The notes beneath the pieces are model-generated. The model was not told where the DNA came from, did not search any database, and saw nothing but the letters and a program-made list of their open reading frames with translations. DNA of 64,000 nt from Styela clava (Eukaryota > Chordata > Ascidiacea > Stolidobranchia > Styelidae). The position numbers and the translations under genes were made by a program. The stretch lies in contig NC_135252.1 in assembly GCF_964204865.1 (NCBI RefSeq), forward strand, positions 16,079,383-16,143,382, given 5' to 3'. This document shows positions 14,001 to 24,384 of this stretch, piece by piece. Within the stretch, counting starts at the first letter, position 1. The number at the start of each line of letters is the position of its first letter.

Positions 14001-16927
14001 CATTAGATAATGTGGCAAGACTGTGAAAATCCTTTTCATTGTTTCAGACCCCACACACTGATCAGTAATTTAATAAGTGAATATTATGAATCATCTGGTA
14101 TCGGAGATGCTTCTTCATTATATGGAAAACAATTTGTTCATTCTAAATCATCACAATATAGAAAAATGAAGTTGGAATGGAGATCCAATGTATATTTAGC
14201 TCGCTCACGAATTCAGGTTCGTAATATCTAGTGATTTGCATTTTTTTTTTCCATGTGACCTCATTCTCTGTATCAAATTTATTTATTTTTTTGTTGACTG
14301 TCTCCACTTAACTGCAATTTATTCGTAACAACTTTGCTACTCCTAAATTACTTACCAAATTTGAAAAAGAACTTGAAAAGTAATGGATTCCAACTGTGGC
14401 CTTCAGAAAAAAATTCGTTGACAAAATTAAAGTCATTGCGCAAACAGATATTTCAAGTCAGGGAGATGTAATAATACCATTTACATGTTTTTATCACCTC
14501 TCCATTAAGTGTGTTACCGACACACTTCGCAGCATAATTCAGAAAAAAATTCGTTGACAAAATTAAAGTCATTGCGCAAACAGATATTTCAAGTCAGGGA
14601 GATGTAATAATACCATTTACATGTTTTTATCACCTCTCCATTAAGTGTGTTACCGACACACTTCGCAGCATAATTCAGAATTATCGGGAAACTAAAATAA
14701 GTTTTACAAAAGATAGGTGTTATATAATTTTGGCACTGTTTCATGAAAAAGCACCTTGGATTATTTCATTATCGACATCATATGTGTTAGAAAAAGCGGT
14801 TTTAGCTGTCGCCGATTATCAAAACGACGAGAGTAAGAAATAAAGTGATTGTATCTAAATGCATAACCTTAAATAAAATGTCCTTAATAGTAAAAGCTCA
14901 ATGGAGATCAGATCGTCGTTTCAAGAAAAAAATATGATCTACTATTGGGATTTGTAATAAGTTTGTGTTGCCTGATGGCGGCGATTATAGAGTGCTGTAA
15001 GGTTACAGCGGTACATAACAGTTAGAGGTCCACTGTTCTACTCGCCTAGTGTTAATATTCTACTCTGAATGATCTAGTCCAGTGGTCGGCAACCACCGGG
15101 CCGCGGCCCATCACCGGTCCGCGGAAACGTGGCACAGAAGACGGACAATGTCCTAATAACCTGTTTAGTTGATTAACAACTCAAACAATAATTAATTGAA
15201 AAGAGTCTTTGCGATTTATAGGGTACTTCGGCAGTCTTTTGGTCAATACTGCTAACTGAATACCCCGGCATTGTAAAAAAGCTTTACAGGCATTTTTACA
15301 TCTATGTGAAGTCGGGTTTTCGAAAATTGACAACTACAAGATCGCAGTAGGCTGAACGTAAGAAACACATTACTTGAATAACATCACCTTTATTCTCTGA
15401 ATTTAATATCAACATATTTATCCTAACACATATAATTTATTACACAAGCTTATTCTGTCTGTACAAGGTGGTCCGCCAAAATTCTGGTCAGGCTTTACCG
15501 GTCCGTTACCGAAAAAAGGTTGCCGACCACTGATCTAGTCTTTCTTCTCACATTTAGGGGCTCGGCCTTTTTTCTGCTCGGGATATTGAGCCTGGTACTA
15601 TGGTGATTGAATACATCGGTGATATTATCAGAATAGAAGTTTCAGAAAACAGAGAGAAAATGTACGAAGCACAGAATCGTGGAGTCTACATGTTCAGACT
15701 TGACTCCGACCACATTGTTGATGCGACTGTAACTGGTGGACCAGCCAGGTGTGTTTTTGTATAAGTGATCTCAGTTTGTGCCATTTTCAATGCATTTTAA
15801 AGTCCCTGGACCATTTGTAGAATTTCATCAGAATTAGAGTCAAATGATAAATTTTTTAAATTATAAAGAGACTTAATAGCAAAAGCTCATTATTATATAA
15901 TTATTATCAATTTGTCCATCTTTCTTCTTGGTACATTGCAAACTGAATTGCAGCGCTGACAATTTTCACTGAAGAATTTGAAAAATCATATCAAGAGCTG
16001 TCATGTTCATTTTTTTGGATCAAAATCAATGGTGGCTACATCATTAAAATTTAGCTCTACCTCGTCAGTTGGGGCATTGCCCTTAGTGAAACACACTGTT
16101 CTGATTATCCTGTGCAGTTTTAAACGCAATGGAGGATAATTCTCTGCAACAAGATTACTGTGGGGTAGTTCAAGTAATCGCTGGTCGGGGACAGATTCCA
16201 CCGGCCTCAAGTTCATGCATCTAAAATGACTAACTGGTAACAAGACAAAAGGTCATGTTGATTAGCTTTCTTCTTGGTTTTCCAATCCCTATCCTGCTGC
16301 AGCATTATCTGTTTGAAAAAGCAAGCAAAAATAATCAAGCCCATAATTGAATTCAATTTTTTTCACAGATACATCAATCATTCCTGTCAACCAAACTGTG
16401 TGGCAGAAGTTGTAAATTTTGAAAAAGAAAAGAAGATCATGATTGTATCAAATCGACATATTTTAAAAGGAGAGGAGGTTTGTGAATTTATATTTTTTTT
16501 AAGCATATAAAGAGTTAGTATTCTGGCCATAATCCTGACGTATAATAAACGAAGGTTGAATTGTTTAATAAAGCTGACTACAGATAATCACATACCCTTA
16601 TAATGTATCTTCTAGACTTATGACAGTTTGATCTATCGTCATCCTATTCAAGGAAAATTACGATTTCTAATTCCAAGTATCATGGTTGACAGTCTTGACA
16701 CTGATATTTGTCATTAAAACCTTATCTTCGTAATATATTTTGATAACATTTTTCCTCTATATTTTGTATTTCGAAGTTTCCTAATCACAAATTTGGATTA
16801 TTACCATCCCTAACCCATTTATTATGTTATTCAGCTTTCATACGACTATAAGTTTGATTTTGAAGATGAAGGAAGAAAAATTCCATGTTTATGTGGAGCA
16901 TCTAACTGCAAGAAATGGATGAATTAG
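2020..16927 (+). CDS. KMT2C/KMT2D: Histone H3K4 methyltransferase KMT2C/KMT2D (MLL3/4) orthologue, C-terminal 23 exons, 5' end outside window or unresolved
   Basis: Nuclear enzyme that methylates histone H3 lysine 4 at enhancers within a COMPASS-like complex. Exons joined in phase: 2020-2206, 2379-2491, 3166-3333, 3831-4156, 4524-4714, 5050-5141, 5519-5617, 5846-5923, 6225-6329, 6973-7047, 7341-7581, 7916-8058, 8677-8832, 9146-9307, 9803-9995, 11405-11550, 12197-12359, 12647-12783, 13340-13470, 14048-14216, 15558-15748, 16369-16477, 16835-16927, about 1155 residues. The extended PHD finger begins at 8677 ([12 protein letters not shown]) and runs to about 9900. FYRN lies in exons 11405-12359 and FYRC ([14 protein letters not shown], then [11 protein letters not shown]) in 12647-13470. 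The SET domain spans 14100-16880 with GLGLFSARD, the cofactor-binding NHSCQPN, and YDYKFDFED; post-SET ends [13 protein letters not shown] before TAG. An [10 protein letters not shown] stretch lies at about 7550. The extended PHD plus FYRN/FYRC order and the SET sequence separate it from KMT2A/B. The first exon seen starts in phase 0 after an acceptor, so more exons lie upstream. Confidence 0.96.
6367..6742. mobile_element. hAT-type MITE in KMT2 intron
   Basis: Starts CAGGGGTGTGCAAC and ends GGACACCCCTG, inverted repeats of about 11 bp. The flanks ATATAAGC and ATTTAGCC match at 5 of 8 positions, suggesting an old insertion. Confidence 0.6.
10265..11198. mobile_element. Possible piggyBac-like MITE in KMT2 intron
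   Basis: A 934-bp stretch between two TTAA sites (10261-10264, 11199-11202), with inward ends CCTAATCC and its imperfect inverse GAATCAGG. No coding frame. The terminal match is short, so this is tentative. Confidence 0.3.
14402..14677. repeat. Perfect 136-bp tandem duplication in KMT2 intron
   Basis: Two adjacent copies, about 14405-14540 and 14541-14676, with no visible difference. The unit contains GTTGACAAAATTAAAGTC and GTGTTACCGACACAC. It lies in the intron before the exon that starts the core SET region. Confidence 0.9.
15080..15532. mobile_element. hAT-type MITE, 453 bp, next to a KMT2 SET-exon acceptor
   Basis: Ends CAGTGGTCGGCAACC and GGTTGCCGACCACTG are perfect 15-bp inverted repeats. 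They are flanked by the perfect 8-bp duplication ATCTAGTC (15072-15079, 15533-15540). The next coding exon begins at 15558, only 25 bp from the element. Confidence 0.92.
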
Positions 16928-18063
16928 CATCTCATGTTCCACAAATGCTATTGGTCCTGCACAGATTTTTGGACCAATGATGAAACTGCAATATATTTGT
17001 CGATGACTGTTTCAAACAGACAGTTTTATCTGTTTATTCGTATTTGCATGGTATTAGTTTTCACTATTTTTGCCATGTAGTCTTTCGTCAAAATAAATAT
17101 TCTGTTTTACTTTATATTTACTGCCATAATTTTTTCTAGTGCCTGCTATCTTGTTGTAGTGTTTGTAAATATTGTATCAAAACATTTTCAATGAAATTTC
17201 ATAAATTTTTTCTTTCATACTCTCGTTTAAGTGTATTCATAATTCTTTTTCAATTGAATGAAATTTTGAAATGTTATGGATCAAATAAATCAGTTTTGAA
17301 ATTCTTTCCTTGTATTAAGTTTTGTTTAACATCTTTCAGTGCAAAACGAATTTCTGCAAGTATTTCATGTCATGTAATTCCTTGTTTGTACAACGTTATT
17401 TTTAGAAAAATGGTCAGTACCTTTTTCTATAAAATGGATGGAATGAATAAATAAGCATTGATGGTATTTATTTCACTTGTGTTTTGTCAGTCAATGTGTC
17501 ATAATAGGGTGTACATGAGAATATCTCCTAAATACATCGCACTGATCAATGCCACCGAATGCTTCTTTGTATTGCAGGCAGACAGAAGCTGGTTAAGAGC
17601 CTCAATTTATTCTGGTGAGAAAGTTTCCTAGATACTGTTAGGACAAATTCAAATTAAAAAAAAGGCTTATTCGAGCTATAGTTAGTCAATACCACAAGAT
17701 ATAAAGAAATGAAGTGCAATAGAAGTCTTGCATCAACGCAAAATATTGTCTGAACTACAGTGTCCAACTAACAACCATCTTTCAAAGTGTTCTTTCTCAT
17801 TGGCATTTTTTTTTATATTTTGTTTAAAGTCTCAAACACCACCTTTAGTTGCTCCAACTATCTTTTGAATCACTTGACATATTCATCTTACATAATAAGC
17901 ACCAGTTTATTGCACTTCAACTTCATAAAGATAAATATATTACAAAATTCAGCATCTAAGACAAAACATTTTCGAGCAATGCAACACTATAGTTTGGCCT
18001 TCAATATGTCAGCATTAGAACTCTTGCAAAAATCAGTTATGGTGTACTGGCTTCCCACTTATT
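16928..18063. other. Intergenic region between convergent KMT2C/D and SFT2D3
   Basis: AT-rich sequence holding the 3' UTRs of the two convergent genes. Open frames at 17191-17454 and 17787-18098 show no family features and are treated as chance. Confidence 0.6.
17092..17451 (+). terminator. 3' UTR poly(A) signals of the KMT2C/D gene
   Basis: AATAAA hexamers lie at 17092-17097 (165 bp after the stop codon) and 17446-17451. Either could end the transcript. The convergent SFT2D3 gene stops at 18064, leaving about 1.1 kb between the two stop codons. Confidence 0.5.
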
Positions 18064-19662
18064 TCACACTGATATGGTTTTTTTACAAGTCTTTGTGACA
18101 AGTGATGTAAACAATGATGATATAAATCTTAATCCAGTCTGTCCACCAGGAATGTAACTCACAATATACCTGTATAAAAAAAAATAATACTCAAATATAT
18201 ATATTGGACTAGTACCAGTCTTCATCAATGTATATAAATGACCTAGTTTTGTGCTACACTCTCAATTTCTATAATTTCGGCCAGATCAAAATCAATTCTT
18301 AATAGCAGAATTTTTAATCCTATTATCTGAAGAAACAATTTATATTGCTGACACATTCAGCAAGGTTAGGAAGGCTTTCTTATCTTTGCAGATTTGTTCC
18401 CATTAAATAAACAATGAAATGACTGACTTCAAAGAGTTGTGATGAATTGTTCTTAGTAACTTACCATGTCAAAGCAATAATTTGTACCACAGCCGCAATA
18501 ACAGTAAGAATTGTGCTACGTAACCACATTGCAAAATACAAAGTTGCAAAAAGTGAACCAAAATATGCAAAAGTAAATGGAAGACGATCCTTTGTTAAAA
18601 GATGCTTCATGTGTATCCATGGTCCCCACAAAAAAGAAAAACTGAAAAAGAAATGCTAACATAAAAAGTATTTTCACAACAAAAGAACTTGCATATAATT
18701 ATTTATGTAACTGTGGAGTCAAATATTGGGCGCTCCAGAAGTGTGTGTACCAATATGGAGGTAACTATTTTTGTTTGCCTATTTTACATCAAGTTGTGTA
18801 AAGGGACTGAAGCCTATGGGAGGAACATTCACTTTGCTAACACAACACTCCCGCAACTCGGAATAAAATTATGGCCTAACTATACACACGCTACGGGAGT
18901 ACTGAATATTGAAGTTTGCAATTAATAGAAATACTGAAATATACATAGATTTTAAACATGAGATGGATAACGCTTAATGCAGTAATGGTATTCTGTGTCA
19001 TAGATTCAGTAGTTTTTCACCTCAAATATTCTATTATTTCATCAAAACGTGAAGACTAGATATATAGAATGTTACTGTAAAAAGTAGTTCAGCATATAGC
19101 ATTTCCTATTCAACCAAATAGAAAAACATTTTGACTGACATTGCCATTATGAAAGAAACGTTTGAGCCTACCTGTTTATCATAAAAAGGCTTCCAAGACT
19201 ATACAAAAGTGAAAATTTACGAGCTTTTAATACAAGCAGAGGAGCATACATTGCGGCAAGAGAAAAGCACATAATTCCAGTGAAAACACAAACTGCAAAT
19301 CCAATCAACCTCTGTTTTCTAGACTGTGAAAAAATAAATGTGAATAAATTGCTGCAACTGCAACTATTGGCATTTTAAATCAAAATTTTTCTTCAATATT
19401 AACTTACCAATGCTGGACATATTGGATCACTACTGGATTCAGAAAACCAATTGGTATTGCTGGCAGATTCCTGTTTTTCAGATCCCGAGAATACTTTTGG
19501 CATGGAGATGGAGACTGATGGAACCCATGACAACAATTTTGATGTGTCAGACTCACCTTCGGCCGCAGAAGAATTCCCACTGTTTGTACCAGACCCTAGC
19601 AAACTTCCTCTGCCTTTTTTATTGTTTTGTTCTTTGAGAAACGCTTGTAACTTCTCGGACAT
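18064..19662 (-). CDS. SFT2D3: Vesicle transport protein SFT2D3 (SFT2 domain-containing 3)
   Basis: Four-helix membrane protein of the SFT2/Got1 family; yeast Sft2 acts in endosome-to-Golgi traffic. Four exons on the minus strand join in phase: 19662-19408, 19323-19172, 18641-18465, 18169-18064, giving 229 residues against about 215 in human. The N-terminal 85 residues are polar, Ser/Gly-rich and presumably cytosolic. Exon 2 gives the first two hydrophobic segments with MYAPLLVLKARKFSLLYSLG, exon 3 the other two with FLWGPWIHMKHLL, RLPFTFAYFGSLFATLYFA and LRSTILTVIAAVVQIIAL, and exon 4 the family ending WYIVSYIPGG. The start at 19662 is the first ATG in the exon. A 176-bp fold-back element (18729-18904) sits in intron 2, and a gypsy retrotransposon starts 216 bp upstream of the ATG, so the promoter must lie within that gap or has been altered. 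Confidence 0.93.
18729..18904. mobile_element. Fold-back MITE (family with YY1-like termini), degraded copy in SFT2D3 intron
   Basis: Begins GGCGCTCC and ends CTACGGGAGTACTG, imperfect inverted repeats, flanked by AATATTG on both sides (18722-18728, 18905-18911). The same ends occur at 56883 and 61861. Confidence 0.65.
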
Positions 19663-19877
19663 TACAATGTTTTGAAATCAATGAGTCTACTCTATTGCTA
19701 CCAAACATATAAATTATCAGAAATAACAGAATGTTTAATTCCTATTAGAAAGATTATGATGTAATTAACACCACTAACGACAATCTTGTCCCCAGATAGA
19801 ACGTAAAACCGCTACCAAATCAAAACAAAACCCCAACCTGCCAACGGAATGTCAGAAATCATATGTTTTTATAATAC

Positions 19878-20623
19878 TGAGACGACCACGTCTATAACTC
19901 TGTTTTATTTTGTATGTCAATATTTATTCTTAACACTTGAGTCATTAGTGAGCAGCTGTGTAACATTCTCTTTCTGCTGGTCTGTCAGACTGCCGGTAGT
20001 GTAGATATTTCCTCTGTGTATTAGGTTATTATTATAGTGTTTTAATGCCGTAATTCTATGTAATTCGTGTTGTAAAATGATATTAGTAGTACAGGTTTAC
20101 TGTTTCTCTAGTTTGGTATAGCTCTGTTCACTAGTTAGCTTGTATTTAACACTTCCGTAACTAGTTTATTTTCGCAGTTTATTTCCTGTGTGATTTCCAT
20201 ATTTTTATGCGTATTTCCATGTATATTACGTGTTTGTCGCTAAGGTAGGATTTGTGTTGTATCTTTAGTGTCATACGAGTTATTCTTATGTATATCTAGG
20301 TATGTTTTACCCGGTTTTTAGTATCCCATTATAAGTAAATAGTTCATGACTGTGACGTCATAGACCAATTCCGTATCTTGTGTTACGTATGTATCCTACG
20401 GTATTTGTACTGTGTTTTTATGTGTTTATTGTATTTCTTATTGGAGTATTTGGTTGTATTAAGTTCTTACAGGTGTATAATTAATCTAGTTAGTTAACTT
20501 AGTTACTCTGCTGTGGTTGGAACCGCAAGAAGATTATTTTGTGATCGACATCTATTGCAACTTCAGTGTCCAAGAAGCTGGCAGAAAGAACCTGAGTGGT
20601 GATATCAATTTTGGTACGCCACA
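19878..20623 (+). repeat. 5' LTR of the gypsy element
   Basis: 746 bp, starting TGAGACGACC and ending GGTACGCCACA. By eye it matches the 3' LTR with no difference or length change. It faces away from the minus-strand SFT2D3 gene, whose ATG is 216 bp to the left. Confidence 0.95.
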
Positions 20624-20633
20624 TATACGAATT

Positions 20634-20652
20634 TTTGGCGAGCACACGCCAG
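20634..20652 (+). other. Candidate primer-binding site of the gypsy element
   Basis: About 12 nt after the 5' LTR lies TGGCGAGCACACGCCAGG. It starts with TGG, the complement of a tRNA 3' CCA end, so it could bind a tRNA. The same bases also form a 5-bp hairpin (TGGCG/CGCCA, 6-nt loop). The tRNA was not identified, and the 12-nt offset is long for a primer site. Confidence 0.35.
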
Positions 20653-20791
20653 GATATATTATTTGACACAAGGACTATTAAGACTAAGCCGATTAAGTAG
20701 GCTTGTCTGTGACGGATAATATTTGGACAATATTGGACATTTGAGGTTGCCGAATTTTTTTTTAATTGCGGTTGCCTGATATCTTGGAAAA

Positions 20792-22372
20792 ATGGTTAAG
20801 AGAAGAAAGATTGTACCGGCACCAAAGGAAGCAAAGGAGAATGAACTTTTGCATCTGCAAATACAGATATTAAAGGCAAAACTGAAGGAATCAGAAGAAA
20901 AACAAGAGGAAATGTTGGAAAAGCAAGAGGAGACTGACAGTCGTTTGCAACTGATAGACAGTCGTGTGCAACAGATTGGAAGTCAACTAGAATCAGTTGA
21001 ACTCCAGAATGCGAAAATTGGCTCATCTTTTGAACATGTTTACAACATGCTGCAAGATATTTCTGGCGTGGTTAAAACAGGAAAAGTTGCTGATTCTGAA
21101 GAAACGCAGCCCATGTCACATGCCCCAGATGTCAGCTTGATCACTTCAACACCCGCAACGGTTGTTCCAAAAGCAGCGCCTGTTCTCAAGCATGATGAAA
21201 TTTCTGATTTTGGATCAGAAGATGGACAGCCAGAAGGGAAGCGGAACGCGTTCTCACAGACATTAGAGGTGAAATTTTTGGAGAATGGTCATGTGAGTAA
21301 CCTTGCACCTACAATTCCTTTTTTGAATGATAATGGTAATGAGGGCACAAATGTCAGAAGGCAACTTAGTACTAGGCCGAAAATGATTACAGTGGCTACA
21401 CAATCAGCTCCTCCAGTGAGCGCTAGTAGTGTCTCAAATGCCAATGTTAGTCGTAGTGTTCTCAATAGCACAGCTAATGCTACGATGATGGCAAGAAATG
21501 CCAAAAAGCCAATGTATTTCGATGGATCCACTGTCATGACGTGGCCTAGTTATTTATGCCATTTTGAATTGGTTACCAGTTATAATCAGTGGGATGACGA
21601 CACTGCAGGATTAGAATTGGCTACTTGCATGACAGGTCAAGCTCTAAATGTGTTGAAAGATTTACCAGAAATGAAACGTACTAGCTATCGTGATATTGTG
21701 GCTCATTTTAATCATTATTTCAAACCTGCCGGAAATGCGAGCTCATATCGTACTACATTTCATTGTCGTAGGATTAAGCCAAATGAAGCGCCACGGGATT
21801 ATGGTAACAAATTGAAAGAGCTTGTTATTCTTGCTTACCCAAATCTTGATATTGTTGGCCAAGATGATATTTTGAAATCGCAGTTTCTCGCCGGTTTAAC
21901 CGATGAAAGCATGATCAAACATGTTACCATGCAACAGCCTGATACTTTTGAAAGTGCACTGTCTCTTGCAACGCTGTATTACTCTGTTGATACTAACCAC
22001 TCTGAGAGAAGAGACATGCCTAAACCTCGCATTGCCGCAGTGAAACAGAGTAACACTGGTGATGCAGCTATTCAGCAAACCGACCTTTTTCAGTTTCTCG
22101 AGAGCAGTTTTGAGCGACTTGTAGCAAAACTGGATGAGATCATAGGATATGTTAAACCGTGTAACAACAATCGCAATTTTGATGGTGTACCACGCAACCC
22201 GTGTCCTCGATGTGGTAAACATGGTCATTGGGGCAGGGATTGCAAGGCATGTTTTAATTGCAAGCAGACTGGTCATCTTAAACGGGATTGTCCACATCTT
22301 CAGAATCCCGCTGATCCTGCAACAGCTGCTTCCTCTTCGACCGCAAATTTAAACGACACTCAGCGGGCTTGA
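20792..22372 (+). CDS. gag: Gypsy Gag polyprotein
   Basis: 526-residue structural polyprotein that packages the element RNA. The first 75 residues are charged and heptad-like (KESEEKQEEMLEKQEETDSR), suggesting a coiled coil. The middle has the hydrophobic and tryptophan pattern of a retrotransposon capsid (about residues 240-400, with MTWPSYLCHFELVT). Two CCHC zinc knuckles stand at residues 471-484 (CPRCGKHGHWGRDC) and 487-500 (CFNCKQTGHLKRDC). It ends at TGA 22370-22372, 16 nt after the slippery heptamer through which pol is reached. The frame is intact. Confidence 0.93.
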   Translation: MVKRRKIVPAPKEAKENELLHLQIQILKAKLKESEEKQEEMLEKQEETDSRLQLIDSRVQQIGSQLESVELQNAKIGSSFEHVYNMLQDISGVVKTGKVADSEETQPMSHAPDVSLITSTPATVVPKAAPVLKHDEISDFGSEDGQPEGKRNAFSQTLEVKFLENGHVSNLAPTIPFLNDNGNEGTNVRRQLSTRPKMITVATQSAPPVSASSVSNANVSRSVLNSTANATMMARNAKKPMYFDGSTVMTWPSYLCHFELVTSYNQWDDDTAGLELATCMTGQALNVLKDLPEMKRTSYRDIVAHFNHYFKPAGNASSYRTTFHCRRIKPNEAPRDYGNKLKELVILAYPNLDIVGQDDILKSQFLAGLTDESMIKHVTMQQPDTFESALSLATLYYSVDTNHSERRDMPKPRIAAVKQSNTGDAAIQQTDLFQFLESSFERLVAKLDEIIGYVKPCNNNRNFDGVPRNPCPRCGKHGHWGRDCKACFNCKQTGHLKRDCPHLQNPADPATAASSSTANLNDTQRA

Positions 22373-22390
22373 GGTCCTCAGTGTCCGCTG
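22348..22390 (+). promoter_or_regulatory. Programmed -1 ribosomal frameshift signal between gag and pol
   Basis: The slippery heptamer T TTA AAC (22348-22354) is in the correct gag register, and pol is the -1 frame. Six nucleotides downstream, CAGCGG (22361-22366) pairs with CCGCTG (22385-22390). Inside that stem TGAG (22370-22373) pairs with CTCA (22377-22380) around a 3-nt loop. A second pairing, GACACT (22355-22360) with AGTGTC (22380-22385), crosses the first, so an alternative or knotted fold is possible. Heptamer, spacing and stem all match known eukaryotic -1 signals. Confidence 0.85.
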
Positions 22391-24384
22391 AATTATTACT
22401 TGATGACGGACCAACGAACCAGAATATAGACCTGAATATTTGTTCCTTGCAATATGACAATAGTTGGCATGCGAAGGTACTTGTAAACAATCAACCGTTC
22501 AATTTTCTTGTAGATAGTGGTGCTATGACTACTCTGATTGACATTTCCATCTTTGAGGCTATAGGTGGGAAAGAAGCACATTTAGCACCGCTCGAAGAAT
22601 CTCTTGTTGCAGTGGGAGGACATGATTTATCACCACTGGGTACATTGGAAGTTGATTTGTCTATTGATTCTTTTGCATCGCGACGCACGGTTGTTGTTGC
22701 CAACCTAGGTATGTCTAATGGTATTTTGGGCATGGACTATCTCCGAGAACATGATTGCGTTCTTTACTTATCATCTGGACACATGATGATAGAGGGTCAT
22801 GAAATCAAACTGTTTACTGAAAAGTCTGTACCGTGTTGTCGTGTAACTGTTCGAGAAGATATTACTATACCGCCATATTCTAAGGTTGTTATTCCTGCAC
22901 AACTTAGTCGTCCTTGGCCGAAAAGTAATTTGTCTGACGTTGCTGCTCTTGTTGAACCGCTGAATTCTTCTTTCCTTGTTGATGGCGTTCAGCTGATTTC
23001 TTCTGTAGTGGATCCAGGAAAGTCCACTGTTCCTGTTCTAGCGGTGAACCAAAAAGGCAGACAACTTAATATCAGGGCTGGATCTTTGATTGGTATTGCA
23101 CATCCTCAACTTGTAGCACAAATTCAAGTTGACGAATCCAATAATCGGGTTATAGCTTCTGAATTACCAGAACATCTACATGACATGGTCAATTCCGTTG
23201 AGGATCTAACCCCGAGTCAACGTGAACAGTTGGTCAACTTGATTTGTGAATTCTATGATGTATTTGTAGGACCAGATGGTGAACTTGGCCGTACTTCAGC
23301 AGCAAAGCATAGGATCATCACAACCACACCACAGCCGATTCGGCAGGCTCCTCGTCGAATGGGGTGGGCGCGTAGGAAGATAGCCGAAGAAGCTGTTGAT
23401 AATATGCTGGCTCAGGGTGTCATAGAACCCAGCGATTCCCCATATTCTTCTCCCATTGTCCTAGTTCCCAAAAAGGATGGTTCTACCAGATTTTGCGTGG
23501 ATTTTAGATTGCTTAATGACGTCACATACAAGGACGCATATCCCTTGCCGCGTATTGAGGATATCATTGAGTCCTTAAACGGAGCACAATGGTTCTCAAC
23601 TCTTGATCTCGCTAGCGGATATTGGCAAGTGGAGGTTGATCCTGCAGACCGTGAAAAGACAGCATTCAGCATCCCAGGCCGTGGTCATTTTCACTTTGTA
23701 GTGATGCCTTTCGGTTTGGCGAATGCTCCCGCAACATTCGAACGGATGATGGACAATATCCTTGGTGATCTCCTGTGGAACGGGTGTTTCAATTTCCTTG
23801 ATGATGTTTTGGCTCATGGTAGTGATTTCTCAATGGCACTCTCAAATCTTCGGGAAGTTTTTATAAGACTTCGCCGTGCCGGTTTACGCTTGAAGCCCTC
23901 GAAATGTAAACTTTTCCGTCGGAGCACCTCTTATCTTGGTTATCTTATTTCATCTGACGGTGTCTGTTGCGACCCTGGAAATGTTGCGGCTATCAAAGAA
24001 TGGAAAACGCCTAATTCTGTCAGCGATATTCGTAGTTTTCTAGGCACAGCGAACTACTACCGGAAATTTGTTCAAGATTATTCAACAATTGCTGGACCTC
24101 TTATTCGATTGACCAGGAAGAATATTTCCTTTGTATGGAGTACTGAATGTCAAGAGGCTTTTGAAACTTTGAAGCATTGTCTGACATCTGCCCCAATTCT
24201 TAGCTTTCCGAGGACAATCGGCGAATTTGTATTGGATACTGATGCCAGTGGTTTTGGGATTGGTGCAGTGTTATCTCAAGTTCAGGACGACAATGAACGT
24301 GTACTTTCTTATGCCAGTAAGACTATGTCCAAGTCTCAACGTAGATACTGTGCTACACACCGGGAACTATTAGCTGTGGTGTGA
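22369..24384 (+). CDS. pol: Gypsy Pol, first part: protease, reverse transcriptase, start of RNase H
   Basis: Open frame of 671 codons in the -1 frame relative to gag. The codon at 22369 is TTG, so it is reached by frameshifting, not by its own start. The aspartic protease motif FLVDSGA lies at residues 46-52. Reverse transcriptase follows: SPYSSPIVLVPKKDGSTRFC, a palm ending FLDD at residues 476-479 (the catalytic pair, in place of the commoner YxDD), then the thumb. The connection and RNase H begin at FVLDTDASGFGIGAVLSQ. The frame is cut by TGA at 24382-24384, just after RELLAVV in RNase H. Confidence 0.92.
   Translation: MRSSVSAELLLDDGPTNQNIDLNICSLQYDNSWHAKVLVNNQPFNFLVDSGAMTTLIDISIFEAIGGKEAHLAPLEESLVAVGGHDLSPLGTLEVDLSIDSFASRRTVVVANLGMSNGILGMDYLREHDCVLYLSSGHMMIEGHEIKLFTEKSVPCCRVTVREDITIPPYSKVVIPAQLSRPWPKSNLSDVAALVEPLNSSFLVDGVQLISSVVDPGKSTVPVLAVNQKGRQLNIRAGSLIGIAHPQLVAQIQVDESNNRVIASELPEHLHDMVNSVEDLTPSQREQLVNLICEFYDVFVGPDGELGRTSAAKHRIITTTPQPIRQAPRRMGWARRKIAEEAVDNMLAQGVIEPSDSPYSSPIVLVPKKDGSTRFCVDFRLLNDVTYKDAYPLPRIEDIIESLNGAQWFSTLDLASGYWQVEVDPADREKTAFSIPGRGHFHFVVMPFGLANAPATFERMMDNILGDLLWNGCFNFLDDVLAHGSDFSMALSNLREVFIRLRRAGLRLKPSKCKLFRRSTSYLGYLISSDGVCCDPGNVAAIKEWKTPNSVSDIRSFLGTANYYRKFVQDYSTIAGPLIRLTRKNISFVWSTECQEAFETLKHCLTSAPILSFPRTIGEFVLDTDASGFGIGAVLSQVQDDNERVLSYASKTMSKSQRRYCATHRELLAVV

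Noticed and set aside
16007..16243. 78-codon minus-strand frame in a KMT2 intron ([18 protein letters not shown])
   Set aside because: No recognised family, no splice context; possibly an old mobile-element piece, not supportable as a gene.
21896..22297. 133-codon frame antisense to gag
   Set aside because: Shadow of the gag frame with no start context or homology.
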